Shown here: one piece after another, positions 20,941 to 31,289 of the stretch
Layout of the letters: every line of letters begins with the position of its first letter
Position numbering within the stretch: the stretch's first letter is position 1
Origin: Catonia carolina
Lineage: Eukaryota; Arthropoda; Insecta; Hemiptera; Achilidae
Assembly (NCBI GenBank): GCA_035578175.1
Contig: JAQMRL010000006.1
Span: 69,685,501-69,749,500 of the forward strand
Length of the DNA stretch: 64,000 bases
Direction: 5' to 3'
Notes under the pieces: generated by a model
The model's database searches: none
The model's input: the letters and a program-made list of their open reading frames with translations, nothing else
Told to the model about the DNA's origin: nothing
Position numbers and translations under genes: made by a program

Positions 20941-21324
20941 TATAACAAGGTATTTAGCTAATTAAATTAATCGAAATAAATGTATTAATCTCTTTCTTTG
21001 ACGTTTAATTCTACAATAAAGAGTCGTGTAATACCTTCATAGGACAATTTGTAGTGGTACAAAAGAAAAACACTCAAGATTTTAATTGGGTGGACGGTTG
21101 AAAACTAAAGAAAGAAGTGTTATACATTAAGGGAATAGAAGATAAAATAAAGGAGATATAGACTAGAGCAAATTAACTTCAAACGATTTAACGACCCGTG
21201 CACTCGATCTTCAACCATGAAATGAGGATCACATTAAAGTGTGACATCATTTAACTTTGTGGATTATTTAATTTAAAACAAAGCTTAACGTTATATTTTT
21301 CTGGTTATAAACAATGTGTGCTCA
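20941..21324. other. Unassigned sequence
   Basis: No gene or family recognised. Confidence 0.4.
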
Positions 21325-21528
21325 TAACAGGTGGTGTGTTAAATTGTTTGCACTCGATCTGGTAGTCCCACGGCTACAGTAAATAGTTCTGTTTTTTACT
21401 TTCTCTTGCCTATATGAATATATAGGAAGGAAAGTATTGTTTTCATGTCGATTTTTCGAAATCGAGTTTTCACCGGATCTATACGTTTTCAGACCCCCTG
21501 AACCCAAAAAACATGTTTTTAGCGATTG

Positions 21529-21565
<37 letters not shown>

Positions 21566-22474
21566 TGTGTGTGTGTGTGTGTGTCTGTGTGTGAACAGAA
21601 TATCTCAAGAACGGAACATCGTACGAACTTGAAACTTGAAACTTAAGTTACATACCACTACCGGACGCGACACGAACATTTTCATCAAAATCGGTCAACC
21701 GAAAGTAGTAGTTTATTCGTATAATTTTTCCCTTTTTTGCGATTTTCTCAAAAACTGGTCCTACGATTTTTTTTAAAATCGCCTATTTTACTCAATTTTT
21801 TATTCTCTACAAGATAGGGTAGGCGCCATGTTTGCTGAAATTCTCGGTGAGGCTGTTTTCACGTAAAAACGTTGTTTTTTTAAGATTACGGCTTTAATAT
21901 AAATTTCAGCGCAAAAACTTATATAATAAAAGTTGTAGAGAATTTAAAAACCTACAACTTCTGTTTCAAACATTTTTTTGTATAACGCTTAGTTTAGCGG
22001 TAATTTGCGATTTTCTGTTTTTTTTCTCACGAAAACGTGAGAAAAATCGATTTTTTTAACATTTCGGTCTTAGTATGCATTTTACGACAAAAGTGTATAT
22101 AATAAAAGTTATAGAAAATTAAAAGATCTACAACTTTTGTTTAGAGCATTTTTCTCTACAGAGCCTAGTTTAGCGTGAAAGCGTGATTTTCCGTATTTTT
22201 AAGCCAAACTGAGTTCGATTGTCATTTTGCGTCATTCACTCGTGATTAAAATAAGGTTATGTTTTTGAGGTTAGTTTTTGTTTATTTCTAATATTTTATT
22301 AATAATGTTAGGTATATTATTAATCATTTGCATTGGCAAGAGAAAGTTGTGTGAGTGTTTCACACCAGATTTTTTATCACATGGTCAACAAATTTTATGA
22401 CTTAAGCATTTAAGAACAGATGAGGTGGAGATGTAAAAGACACACGTCACAGTTATCTTCTCTGAGAATAATGA
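21325..22474 (+). mobile_element. SINE-B copy split by Rep-A
   Basis: Two pieces, 21325-21395 (AACAGGTGGTGTGTTAAATT to TAGTTCTGTTTT) and 22377-22474 (TCACATGGTCAACAAATTTT onward). They join into one plus-sense copy when the Rep-A element is removed. The intact family sequence across the join is GTTTCTTATCACATGG. Confidence 0.85.
21399..22373 (+). repeat. Rep-A, full length, inserted in SINE-B
   Basis: Runs from CTTTCTCTTGCC to CACACCAGATTTT, 975 bp, with TTA on each side (21396-21398 and 22374-22376). One TTA is present in the uninterrupted SINE-B sequence, so a 3-bp TTA target duplication fits. The GT microsatellite spans about 21533-21593. Confidence 0.9.
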
Positions 22475-23425
22475 AGTTCCAGGGCTACAAAAAATAGTTC
22501 TGTTTTTTTTTTTGCGCCCTGAGACTCCAGGAGGAGTATAGGACAAGTCGTCAGATATAACACCTGAAACATAAATAAGAATCATACAATGTATCACTAC
22601 TACCAGGAAAGAAATTCTTGTACGCTTTAAAAAGTTTCACCGATCGAGTAATTTTTCAGATTCCTTTTAAAGGAATTCAAATCCTCACAACATTTTAAAA
22701 ATTGGGGTAATTTATTCATGAAATTTCTCCCTGCATAAGTAGGTTTTTGGTCAAACAGTTTTGTGGAGTGATTAGCCACATAATAATCATTCCTGTTTCT
22801 CGTGTTATGAATGTGAACATTGAAATTCTGCATAAAATTATTTTTCCTAACATACATAATCACCTCAAAAATTTAGAGAGAAGGAACTGTAAGCAATTTA
22901 AGCTCCTTAAATAGTGGCCTGCATGAGGTTAGCTGGTTAGCTCCCACCATACACCTAATAGCTTTCTTTTGAATTTTAAAAACTCTATTCATATTACCCA
23001 TGCTAGAATTACCCCATACTAAGATACCATAACGGATATGAAACAGAATGAGGCCATGATAAGCTGTCATTAGTAATTTTTTATAATTTAATCTGGCAAT
23101 TTGTTTTAGTGCAAATACTCCAGATAATATTTTACTACAGACTTGTTTCTTATCACATGGTCACCCAATTATATAACTGAACTATTAAAGAACAGAAAAG
23201 GTAAAGGTGTAAAAGATGCTAGTCACAGTTATATCATCTAAGAGTAATGAATTTTATTACACAACCAGACCCTGTAGTGAATGAAGTGAAGGTGGAAAGT
23301 AGATGCTTTCAGAAGTCCTGGCATGCTGATAACCATACTTTTCCGCTCAGTGAGGAAGGTAATGGTAACCATCTCACTTCTCATTTTACTTAGTGAAGCC
23401 TCTAGAGGTTCAAACCAGCTTTGGA
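22475..23425 (+). mobile_element. SINE-B copy split by a LINE
   Basis: 22475-22508 (AGTTCCAGGGCTAC to AGTTCTGTTT) and 23142-23425 (GTTTCTTATCACATGG onward) flank a minus-strand LINE. It lacks the last bases of the family after AGGTTCAAACCAG. Confidence 0.75.
22509..23141 (-). pseudogene. Non-LTR retrotransposon, reverse transcriptase C-terminus
   Basis: Minus-strand translation from about 23138 reads SKILSGVFALKQIARLNYKK, then LMTAYHGLILFHIRYGILVW (the conserved YHGLI-HI-YGI-VWG block of jockey/CR1-type reverse transcriptases), KIQKKAIRCMVGANQLTSCR, one in-frame stop after LTVPSL, then IFEVIMYVRKNNF and a conserved tail with HNTRNRNDYYV and the FMNKLPQFLK block, ending in a stop near 22630. 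A 3' untranslated region and an A run (plus-strand T run at 22501-22513) follow. Severely 5'-truncated; inactive. A sister fragment is at 19066. Confidence 0.85.
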
Positions 23426-23449
23426 GAGCACAGACCTCCAAGAGCAGCA

Positions 23450-23808
23450 GACAAGCCGCTTACCCTATTTCGTAGAGTAAATGATGCGATATTTTTAAAA
23501 ATTCGTTGGAGTCGTTTTTGAGAAAATCGAGAAAAGTGAAAAATCGCACTTCTTATTTTTGACGGATTTTAATGAAAATGTTCTTGTCGGGTAGCCAACC
23601 TTGGTAGTATGTTATTTAAGTTCCAAGTTTCAACTTCGTTCACTATTCTGGTCTAGAGTTATTTTTTTTAACACACGAACCAATCGCTAAAACATATTTT
23701 TGGGTTCAGGGGGTCTGAAAACGTGTATATTCGGTAAAAAATTAAAATGAAAACAATAAATTCCATCCCTATTTATTTATTTATTTATTTAGGGCAAGAG
23801 AAAGTTAA
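23450..23808 (-). repeat. Rep-A 5' part, diverged
   Basis: Minus orientation, from the CTACAAGATAGGG-like block to GGGCAAGAGAAAG. It holds a TTTA microsatellite near 23775 and only a remnant of the CA repeat. Confidence 0.8.
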
Positions 23809-24163
23809 AATGTATAATGGTGAAACACTCATACTCCCTCTCACTTTTAACTGATTTTGTGTACGCCTGAAACTAACAGGTGAAAAATAATTAATTTAAC
23901 ACAGGGTGCTATTTGTGTGTGTGGTGTGTGTGTGTGCAGGTAGTGTGGGTGATGGACGTTCCATTTATCTTCACGTAAAATTGGCAACGCTGTTATAAAA
24001 TAAATTTTCTTATAAATGAGCGGCCAACTGCAATAATTTCTTAGTTAATTATCAAAGACTAATTTACTCTTTCATGTTCTCATCAATTTGTTCATTAATT
24101 GACTCAAGTTTTGACCAATTTTGTTATTGTCATTAAAATATTATAATTTATACTAATCCAGTT
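23809..24163. other. Unassigned sequence
   Basis: A short GT-rich run at about 23913-23935; otherwise nothing recognised. Confidence 0.4.
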
Positions 24164-24558
24164 TGCCCATAACGGGCAGGTTTAGTGTTAAATTAATTGC
24201 ACTCGATCTGTTTGCTCCAGGGCTACAAAAAATAGTTCTGTTTCTTATTACATAGTCAGCCAATTATATGACTGAACTATATAAGAACAGAAGAGGTAGA
24301 GGTGTAAAAAACACTAGTCAGAGTCATCGCCTCTGAGAGTAATGAATTTCACTATACAGCTAGATCTTGTGATGAATGAAGTGAAGGTATCATTTTCCGG
24401 GTGGAAAGTTAGTGCTTTTCGTAGGGCCTGGCATGCTGATAAGCATACTCTTTTAAATCAGTGAGGAAGACAATATTAAACCACGTCGCTCCTCATTTTT
24501 ACTTTGTAAAACTTCAAGAGGTTCAAACCAGCCTTTTGGCTGTTGACCTACATAACAC
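24164..24558 (+). mobile_element. SINE-B, full length
   Basis: TTGCCCATAACGGGCAGG to GTTGACCTACATAACA. CCAGTT on both sides may be a short target duplication. Diverged from the youngest copies. Confidence 0.88.
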
Positions 24559-24589
24559 CAGTTCAGTGGAGCGTCAGTTATCCTAACTA

Positions 24590-24882
24590 TTTTGAATACT
24601 AGTTGTATTTTTTTTCATCAAAGTCAGTAAAAAACCGGATTTTCAAGATTGCTGCTTTATTTTACGACAAAAATGTATTTAATCAAAATTATAGATAATT
24701 AAAAAAACTACTACTTTTTACGTCGATAATTTTTTCTACAATGCTTTGTTTAGTGTTGTAAAGTTCTACAGAGGTTAATTTTTATTTTGCAATTTTGAGT
24801 TCGTGATTAAAAGTGCGAAATATTTTTTTTAGTAGAATTGGTTAGAGATAGAAGTCCTGTGAGTGTTTCAGACCAGATTTTT
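24590..24882 (+). repeat. Rep-A 3' part, diverged
   Basis: From the TTTTTTTCATCAAAGTCAG block to a decayed hairpin tail GTGAGTGTTTCAGACC. Confidence 0.72.
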
Positions 24883-25435
24883 TTGTTAAGCAGTTAATTA
24901 AGCGAGAAATTACGATTCTATGAAACAATGCATTAAAATTGGTCTATTCAGTGTTTTTGACGCAGTGGACTATTGAAATTTTAATTGTAATGAATATAGC
25001 ATCAAAATATTTCCTTTTAAAATTGTTTTAAAATAAATATTTTTACACACTTTTAAACATTAATTATGTATTGAAAACTAAATTAAATTACCGGGAAATT
25101 TGTTTTTCAATAACGATAAACTAAAAAAGTTTCCCTTAAAAAGTTTTTTAATTAGCTGAAAAATGATACGTTTTTATGGACAAAAAGAAAACACCCTACG
25201 GGTTCCATTTGAAACCCTTCACGAATCCTTTCAGTTACATCGTCAGTGTTTTTTAATATTCATAAAAAATGTTTTTGATGTTTTTGTTTTGTAGATTATC
25301 GCTTTGTGAAATTTAAGAATAAACAAACATGTATTGAATTTTGTGTACTTGTTTATTCATTGTAAAAGATGCTATAATATTTTATTCATATTCAAATTTT
25401 TAATGACCAAGCTATTGATGCAACTTTAAATGAAA
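24883..25435. other. Unassigned AT-rich sequence
   Basis: No gene. GAAAACACCCTACGGG at about 25187 faintly resembles a DNA-transposon end, but no partner was seen. Confidence 0.35.
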
Positions 25436-26355
25436 AAATCTGGTTTGAAACACTCACACAACTTTCTCTTGCCAATGCAAATAATTAACAATAAACCTAA
25501 CATTAGTATTAAAACATTAGAAATGAACAAAAAACTAACCTCAAAAAACATTAGTGAAATACGCAAAATTAAAATCGACCTCAGTTTAGCTTAAAAATAC
25601 GGAAAGTCGCTCATTCACGCTAAACTAGGCACTGTACAAAAAAATGCTTAAAATAAAAGTTGTAGATCTCTTAATTTCCTCTAAATTTTATTTTATACAC
25701 TTTTTTCGTAAAATGCATTCTAAGGCCGAAATCTTAAAAAAAATAAATTTTTCACACGTTTTCGTGAGAAAAAACAAAAAATTGCTAATTACCGCTAAAC
25801 TAAGCGTTATACAAAAAAATGTTTGAAATAAAAGTTGTAGAATTTTACATTCTCTACAACTTTTATTATATAACGTTTTGCGCTAAAATGCATATTAAAG
25901 CCGCAATCTTAAAAAGAATATGTTTTTACGTAAAAACAGCCTCACGCAGAATTTCAGTAAACATGGCGCCTACCCTATCTTGTAGAGAATAAAAAATTGA
26001 GTAAACCAGGCGATTTTAAAAAAAATCGTAGGACCAGTTTTTGAGAAAATCGCAAAAAAGTGAAAAATTATACGAATAAACTACTACTTCCGGTTGACCG
26101 ATTTTGATGAAAATGTTCGTGTCGCGTCCGGTAGTGGTATGTAACTTAAGTTTCAAGTTTCAAGTTCGTACGATGTTCCGTTATTGAGATATTCTGTTCA
26201 CACACAGACACACACACACACAGACCAATCGCTAAAAACATGTTTTTTGGGTTCAGGGGGTCTGAAAACGTATAGATCCGGTGAAAACTCGATTTCGAAA
26301 AATCGACATGAAAACAATACTTTCCTTCCTATATATTCATATAGGCAAGAGAAAG
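25436..26355 (-). repeat. Rep-A, full-length copy
   Basis: Minus orientation, AAATCTGGTTTGAAACACTC to GGCAAGAGAAAG followed by TAA. CA microsatellite at about 26201. All palindromes present. Confidence 0.92.
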
Positions 26356-26364
26356 TAAAAAAGA

Positions 26365-27260
26365 ATTTCTCTTGCCCCTAATTATATATGTGTATATATA
26401 AAGGGAAGGAAAGTATTATTTTCATATCGACACGTTTTCAAAAGCCCCTGAAGCCCAAAAAACATGTTTTTAGCGATTTGTCTGTTAGTGAACAAAATAT
26501 TTCAAGAACAGAAGATAGTACGAAACTGAAAATTGGAATTAAAGTTCCAATTTTTAACTAGAAGAATAAACTATAAGAATAACTAACTTATAAATAATAA
26601 CTCTGCCCATAACAGACAGGTGGAGTGTCAAATTATTTACACTCAATCTGTTAGTTGCAGGGCTAAAATAAATAGTTCTGTTTCTTATCACATGGTCAGC
26701 CAATTAAATGACTGAATCATTTAAGAACAGAAGACGTAGAGGTGTGAAAGGCACTAATCAGAGTTATCTCCTCTGAAAGTAATGAATTCCATTATACAGC
26801 CAGACCCTGCAATGAATGAAGTGAAGGTGTCATTTGCAGAGTGGAACATATGTGCTTTTCAGAGGGCTTGGCATGCTGATAAGCATACTTTTCCACTCAG
26901 TGAGGAAGGCAATGGTAAACCACCTCACTCCTTTTTTTACTTAGTAAAACCTCAACAGGTTCAAATCAGCCTGGTTTTCGGCTGATGGCCTAAACAACGA
27001 CAACAACAAATAATAACTTGTAACTAACTTATAATTTAACGAATTACTAGAAGAATAAAGTTCCAATTTGGAACTAAAGTACCACTACGGGACCCGGCAC
27101 AAGACATTTTTGTCAAAATCGCCCAACCGGAAGGAGTAGTAGTTTATTCGTGCGGTTTTTCACTTTTTTGCGTTTTTCTCAAAAACAGCTCTTACAATTT
27201 TTTTTAAATCGCCTCATTGATTATTTTATTGTGCTCTCTTGCTGAAATTTTCTGGAGGAA
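26365..27260 (+). repeat. Rep-A 5' part, interrupted by SINE-B
   Basis: 26365-26560 covers TTTCTCTTGCCCC to the TTGGAATTAAAGTTCC block. 27055-27260 resumes at GGAACTAAAGTACC and runs to the ATCGCCTC block. Diverged, with local rearrangement around 26540-26600. Confidence 0.72.
26603..27007 (+). mobile_element. SINE-B, full length with 11-bp TSD
   Basis: CTGCCCATAACAGACAGG to GGCCTAAACAACGACAAC, flanked by AAATAATAACT at 26592-26602 and 27008-27018. The tail is an AAC/GAC simple repeat. It retains the open MNS-type frame beginning at 26782. Confidence 0.94.
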
Positions 27261-27263
27261 GAA

Positions 27264-27640
27264 TTTGTACAGAATTCGTTTTTCAGGCCCCCTGAAACGA
27301 AAAAAGATGTTTTTACCGATTGGTGGTGATGTGTGTGTCTGCATGTGGAAAAAAGTATTTCGTAAATGAAATATCGTACGAAGTTAAAACATTGGTACTA
27401 GATTAAATACCAGCAGGGAGGCCGACACAAAGATCAAAATCAAAATCGGTCAACCGGAAGTAGTAGTTTTTTCGTGTAATTTTTCACTTTTTGCAATTTC
27501 CAATTTTTTTTTAAAATCGCCTTATTACATTTTTTTTGCTCTCCTGCTGAAATTCGTGGAAGGGCTTGGCTCTCGTAGGAAAAATTGATTTAGTACTGTT
27601 TTGTGAAAATTGTCTTTGTTTCAGATGAAATTTAATAATT
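27264..27640 (+). repeat. Second, diverged Rep-A 5' part
   Basis: A fresh start within the family at TTTTCAGGCCCCCTGAA, running to GAAATTCGTGGAAGGGC. It follows the previous copy in the same direction. Confidence 0.68.
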
Positions 27641-27984
27641 TTGAAATGTCTGGGTTTCAGCAGCTTCTTACTGACTCATTTAAAGATTTCTTGGGTTTTT
27701 ATGGATTTTTAGGTTTTGCAAACAAAAATATTCATTGCCGATTTCCCACGTTTGATTATTTCTTAATGTGTAAAATGCAACCTTAAAATTTTTAATTCGT
27801 GTGTATATAGACAGAGTGTTTTACGAAGAAATGAAAATACTTCGGGAGATGATCTACATCGAAAAATAAGGAAAAAAGTTCTGTAAACATTAGTCCAGAA
27901 ATGCTTCGTAGGCGTGTTACAGCTAGCAAACATTCGTCCGGATTTCGGTTCATTCCTTGAAAAAAATAAATTACAGCCAAGTTT
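27641..27984. other. Unassigned sequence
   Basis: Open minus-strand frames at 27763-28032 and 27792-27980 run through it, but I recognise no domain. Confidence 0.35.
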
Positions 27985-28288
27985 TTGTCGAAATACTTTT
28001 TGATGAAATCGTAAAAAATTAAAAAATTGCACGAATTAACTATTACTTCCTGTGGACCGATTTTGATGTAAATGTTCGTGTCCGGTCCCTGTAGTGGTAC
28101 CTAACTTAAGTTCCTAGTTTTAATTTTGTGCGCTAATCCGTTTTAGAGATATTTTGTTTACACGCACTTTTTTGGGTTCAGAAGGCCTGAAAACGTGTGT
28201 ATATCCGGTGAAAACTCGATTTCTAAAAATCGATTTGAGAACAATACTTTCCTTCCGTATATATTCATGTAGGGCAAAAGAAATTTAA
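27985..28288 (-). repeat. Rep-A 5' part, diverged
   Basis: Minus orientation, AAATCGTAAAAAATT to GGGCAAAAGAAATTT. The CA microsatellite is lost (TTTACACGCAC only). Confidence 0.78.
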
Positions 28289-28845
28289 AATTAAGAAAAC
28301 TAGTTTTGAGTTGAATAATTTTCACACCTGTGTACACTATCGATACGGTGAACTCACTTTTAGATATACGTCAAAAAATTGATATTAAAACAAAGTACAT
28401 TGAGTTTTTTCGTTCTTACACTTTAACCGCTCTAAGGCTACGTATTACACCTGTGCCCGCGCGGAGCGCTGGCGTAACCATTAATATTAACAGCAAAATA
28501 CATCAATAAAAACTATTGCAGAATCAGTATTTAAATATTTACGCGTGCGAAGCAAAGCGCGTAAATGTGGGTTATAAGTTAGATGAATGAAACTAGGTTT
28601 CAAGTGGTGCGTGAACTATTCCTTTGTAAATGAAGTTGTTTTGTAAGAGGATTGCAACTATGGGCTTAGTTTAAACTCGGTTGAAATATTGCTGCAACTG
28701 GCTTTTCCAGCGTTAAATCAATATTAAAGCACTCCATTGCCCATTGCTTCCAACGTAAATTGTTGGAATATGCCCGCGATTTTATACATATTCAATACCC
28801 ATATTCAATATAACTTATCGCTTTTCTATATTGTTGTTCTATTTT
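28289..28845. other. Unassigned sequence
   Basis: A GC-richer patch at 28451-28474 (GTGCCCGCGCGGAGCGCTGG) and a palindromic block near 28540 (TTTACGCGTGCGAAGC, GCGCGTAAA) could be Helitron-type hairpin remnants. Not assignable. Confidence 0.3.
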
Positions 28846-28849
28846 TTTT

Positions 28850-29157
28850 TTTAATTTAATTCCAAATGTGTGTACGTTGCAATCTGTTCAATTCAGAACA
28901 ATAACCCAATGAGACGAGGATGATATGTATGACGTGTAAATGAGGTGTAGTCTTGTACATACTCAGGTCGACCATTCCTGAGAGAGTATGGTTAATTGAA
29001 CCCCAACCATCAAAGTACACCGGTAACCACCGTCTAGCATTCAAATCCGTATAAAAGTAACTACCTTTACTAGGATTTGAACCACCAACCTTCGTCTCCG
29101 AAAATCAGCTGTTGTACAGCTGATTTTGGCGACGACTTTACCTCTAGACCAATCTGG
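28850..29157 (-). mobile_element. SINE-C, left arm of inverted pair
   Basis: Minus-strand sense: A box TTGGTCTAGAGG near 29150, the palindromic CAGCTGTACAACAGCTG, B box GGTTCAAATCC, the body with CGGTGTACTTTGATGG, and a tail of TAAATTAAAAAAAAAA. Head-to-head with the next entry. Confidence 0.9.
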
Positions 29158-29216
29158 TTGGTCAATTGTTCTATTAAGAGAATAATTTTTCATAATTTCC
29201 TCTCTAAGGGCTTTTA

Positions 29217-29546
29217 AACCCACTGGGTTGGTCTAGAGGTAAAGTCGTCGCCAAAATCAGCTGTACAACAGCTGATTTTCGGAGACGAAGGTTCCGGGTT
29301 CAAATCCTAGTAAAGGTAGTTACTTTTATACGGATTTGAACACTAGACAGTGGTTACCGGTGTACTTTGATGGTTGGGGTTTAATTAACCATACTGTCTC
29401 AGGAATGGTCGGCCTGGGTCTGTACAAGACTACACCTCATTTACACGTCATACATATCATCCTCATCTCATTGGGTCATGGGGTTGCTTATTGTTCTGAA
29501 TTGAACAGATTGCAACGTACACAAATTAGGAATTAAAAAAAAAAAA
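29217..29546 (+). mobile_element. SINE-C, right arm of inverted pair
   Basis: Plus-strand sense, complete from ACCCACTGGGTTGGTCTAG to TTAGGAATTAAAAAAAAA. GGCTTTT on both sides is a possible 7-bp target duplication. The spacer to the left copy is only about 60 bases. Confidence 0.93.
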
Positions 29547-29639
29547 GGCTTTTCCAATAGAATTTTGGCGTCTTTCACACAATTTTTTACCGTCCAACTA
29601 TTTTCCTTTGTACTATGAAAAATGAAATTATAAAAAACT

Positions 29640-29785
29640 GTGGAACTTCTTCTTCTTCTGCCTTTCAAGGATTAGGCATCTCTGCCTGTTCCGAACCTCA
29701 CAAATCTGCCCATCTTTTTCTCGGGTGTCCTCGTTCTCTCTTGCCCTCCGGCTTATAGCCCAGTGTCTGCTTAGGACTGTGGAAC
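29640..29785 (-). pseudogene. LINE 3'-end fragment with AAG tail
   Basis: Minus-strand translation gives LGYKPEGKRERGHPRKRWAD followed by a GTGRDA block. This is the basic GRP-KRW ending typical of RTE/CR1-like reverse transcriptase C-termini. It then runs into an AAG microsatellite (plus-strand TTCTTCTTCTTC at 29647). The frame is broken; family placement is tentative. Confidence 0.5.
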
Positions 29786-29847
29786 TTTTAATACGTAAAC
29801 AGTTTTAATGATACAAGGTCTTTTTCAGTGAATCACATCTGACACTA

Positions 29848-30172
29848 TTGTTGTTGTTGTTGTTGTTGTTTTGGTGATCAGCCGAAAGGCTGGTTTGAAG
29901 GTTTGAACTTCTACAGGCTTTACTAAGTAAAACGAGGAGTTAGGTGATTTACCATTGCTAACGCTCAATGAGTGGAAAAGTATGCTTATCAGCATGCCAG
30001 GCCCTCTGAAAAGCATCCACTTTCCACCCTGTAAATGTAAATGACACTACTTCATTCACCACAGGGTCTGGCTGTATAATGAAATTCATTATTCTCTGAG
30101 GAGATATCTGTGACTAGTGTATTTTACATCTCTACCTCTTCTGCCCTTAAATACTTCAGACTTTTAATTGGG
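29848..30172 (-). mobile_element. SINE-B, 5'-truncated, long GTT tail
   Basis: The AAC tail (minus sense) has grown to about eight units, 29848-29870. The element is truncated at GACTTTTAATTGGG and abuts the next SINE-B head-to-head. Confidence 0.9.
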
Positions 30173-30173
30173 T

Positions 30174-30488
30174 ATGCCCATAACAAGCAGGTGGAGTGTT
30201 TAATTGTTGCACTCTATCTGCTAGTTCCAGGGCTACAACAAATAGTTCGGTTTCGTTTCACGTGGTCAGTCAATTATGTAATTGAACTATTTAAGAACAG
30301 AAGAGGTGGTAGAAGTGTAAAAGACACTAGTCACAAGTATCTCCTTTGAAAGTAATGAATTATATATACAGCCAGACCCTGTGGTGATTGAAGTGAAGGT
30401 GTCATTTGCAGGGTGGTAAGTAGATGTTTTTCAAAGGGCTTGGCATGCTGATACACATAGGCTGCTTTTGTACTCAGTGAGGAAGGCA
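30174..30488 (+). mobile_element. SINE-B, 3'-truncated
   Basis: TGCCCATAACAAGCAGGTGG to CAGTGAGGAAGGCAATG, where it is replaced by an RTE fragment. It forms an inverted pair with 29848-30172. Confidence 0.9.
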
Positions 30489-30945
30489 ATGTTTGGGGTG
30501 TAGTATTATACGGGAAAGAAACGTGGGTGATAGGGGCTGTAGAAAAGAAGAGGATAGAAGCATTTGAAATGTGGTGTTATAGGAAAATGTTAAATATTAG
30601 GTGGGTGGATAAAATAAGTAATTTAGAGGTTCTTAGGCGAGAGGATGAAAAAAATAAATATTGAAGCATTTACCAGAAGAAGGGATAGGCTAGCGGGACA
30701 TATCTTAAGACATCCAGGTTCTGATCTATCGATAATGAAGGGTAATATTGAGGGAGTGAATTGTAGAGGGAGGCAAAGATTAGAATGTATAAAGCAAATT
30801 ACAAAAGATGTAGGGTGTTACAAGTATGTAGATATGAAACGACTAGCGCAAGAACAGCTTGGAGAACTGCATCAAACCAGTCGAGAGACTGATGACAAAA
30901 ATACCAGGTTAAAAATATATATCGTCTAACAAGATTGTTTATTAA
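30489..30945 (+). pseudogene. RTE-like LINE, C-terminal fragment
   Basis: Frames encode VWGVVLYGKETWVIGAVEKK, then RIEAFEMWCYRKMLNIRWVD, a stop, and then in another frame RLAGHILRHPGSDLSIMKG, EGVNCRGRQRLECIKQITKD and VDMKRLAQEQ. The tail carries ACCAGTCGAGAGACTGATG then GACAAAAA, a 3' end shared with the copies at 51190 and 52605. At least one frameshift and one stop disable it. Confidence 0.82.
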
Positions 30946-31289
30946 AATGAAAAAAAAACTTTCAAACGTAATTCATTTTTAATTTATTCAATTGAATGTA
31001 TTCATTTTCTTGAAATGTTTATTCAGTCTTGCTGTAGTTACTCTTTGATATTCATTAAGGTCATTATACATGTAAAATTAATGAGTTTCTTAATGCAAAA
31101 AAATAAACAATTTATTAAACATGCAAAAGACCGATGAATATATAATAAAAAAGTAAATTCAGTTTGTAAATTTTTTAAACTCTTTTTCGTTTTAAAATTT
31201 ATTCTTACTGAAAAATGCTAACGTTTAATGTTATTACATTTATTTCGTTGAATGCTCGTAGAAACTAAAATATCAGTCTTATTTTTAAT
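30946..31289. other. Unassigned AT-rich sequence
   Basis: No gene or family recognised. Confidence 0.4.

Noticed and set aside
28856..29223. Small protein-coding frames at 28856-29044 and 29041-29223
   Set aside because: They are antisense readings of SINE-C; the same peptides appear at 29336 and 44856.
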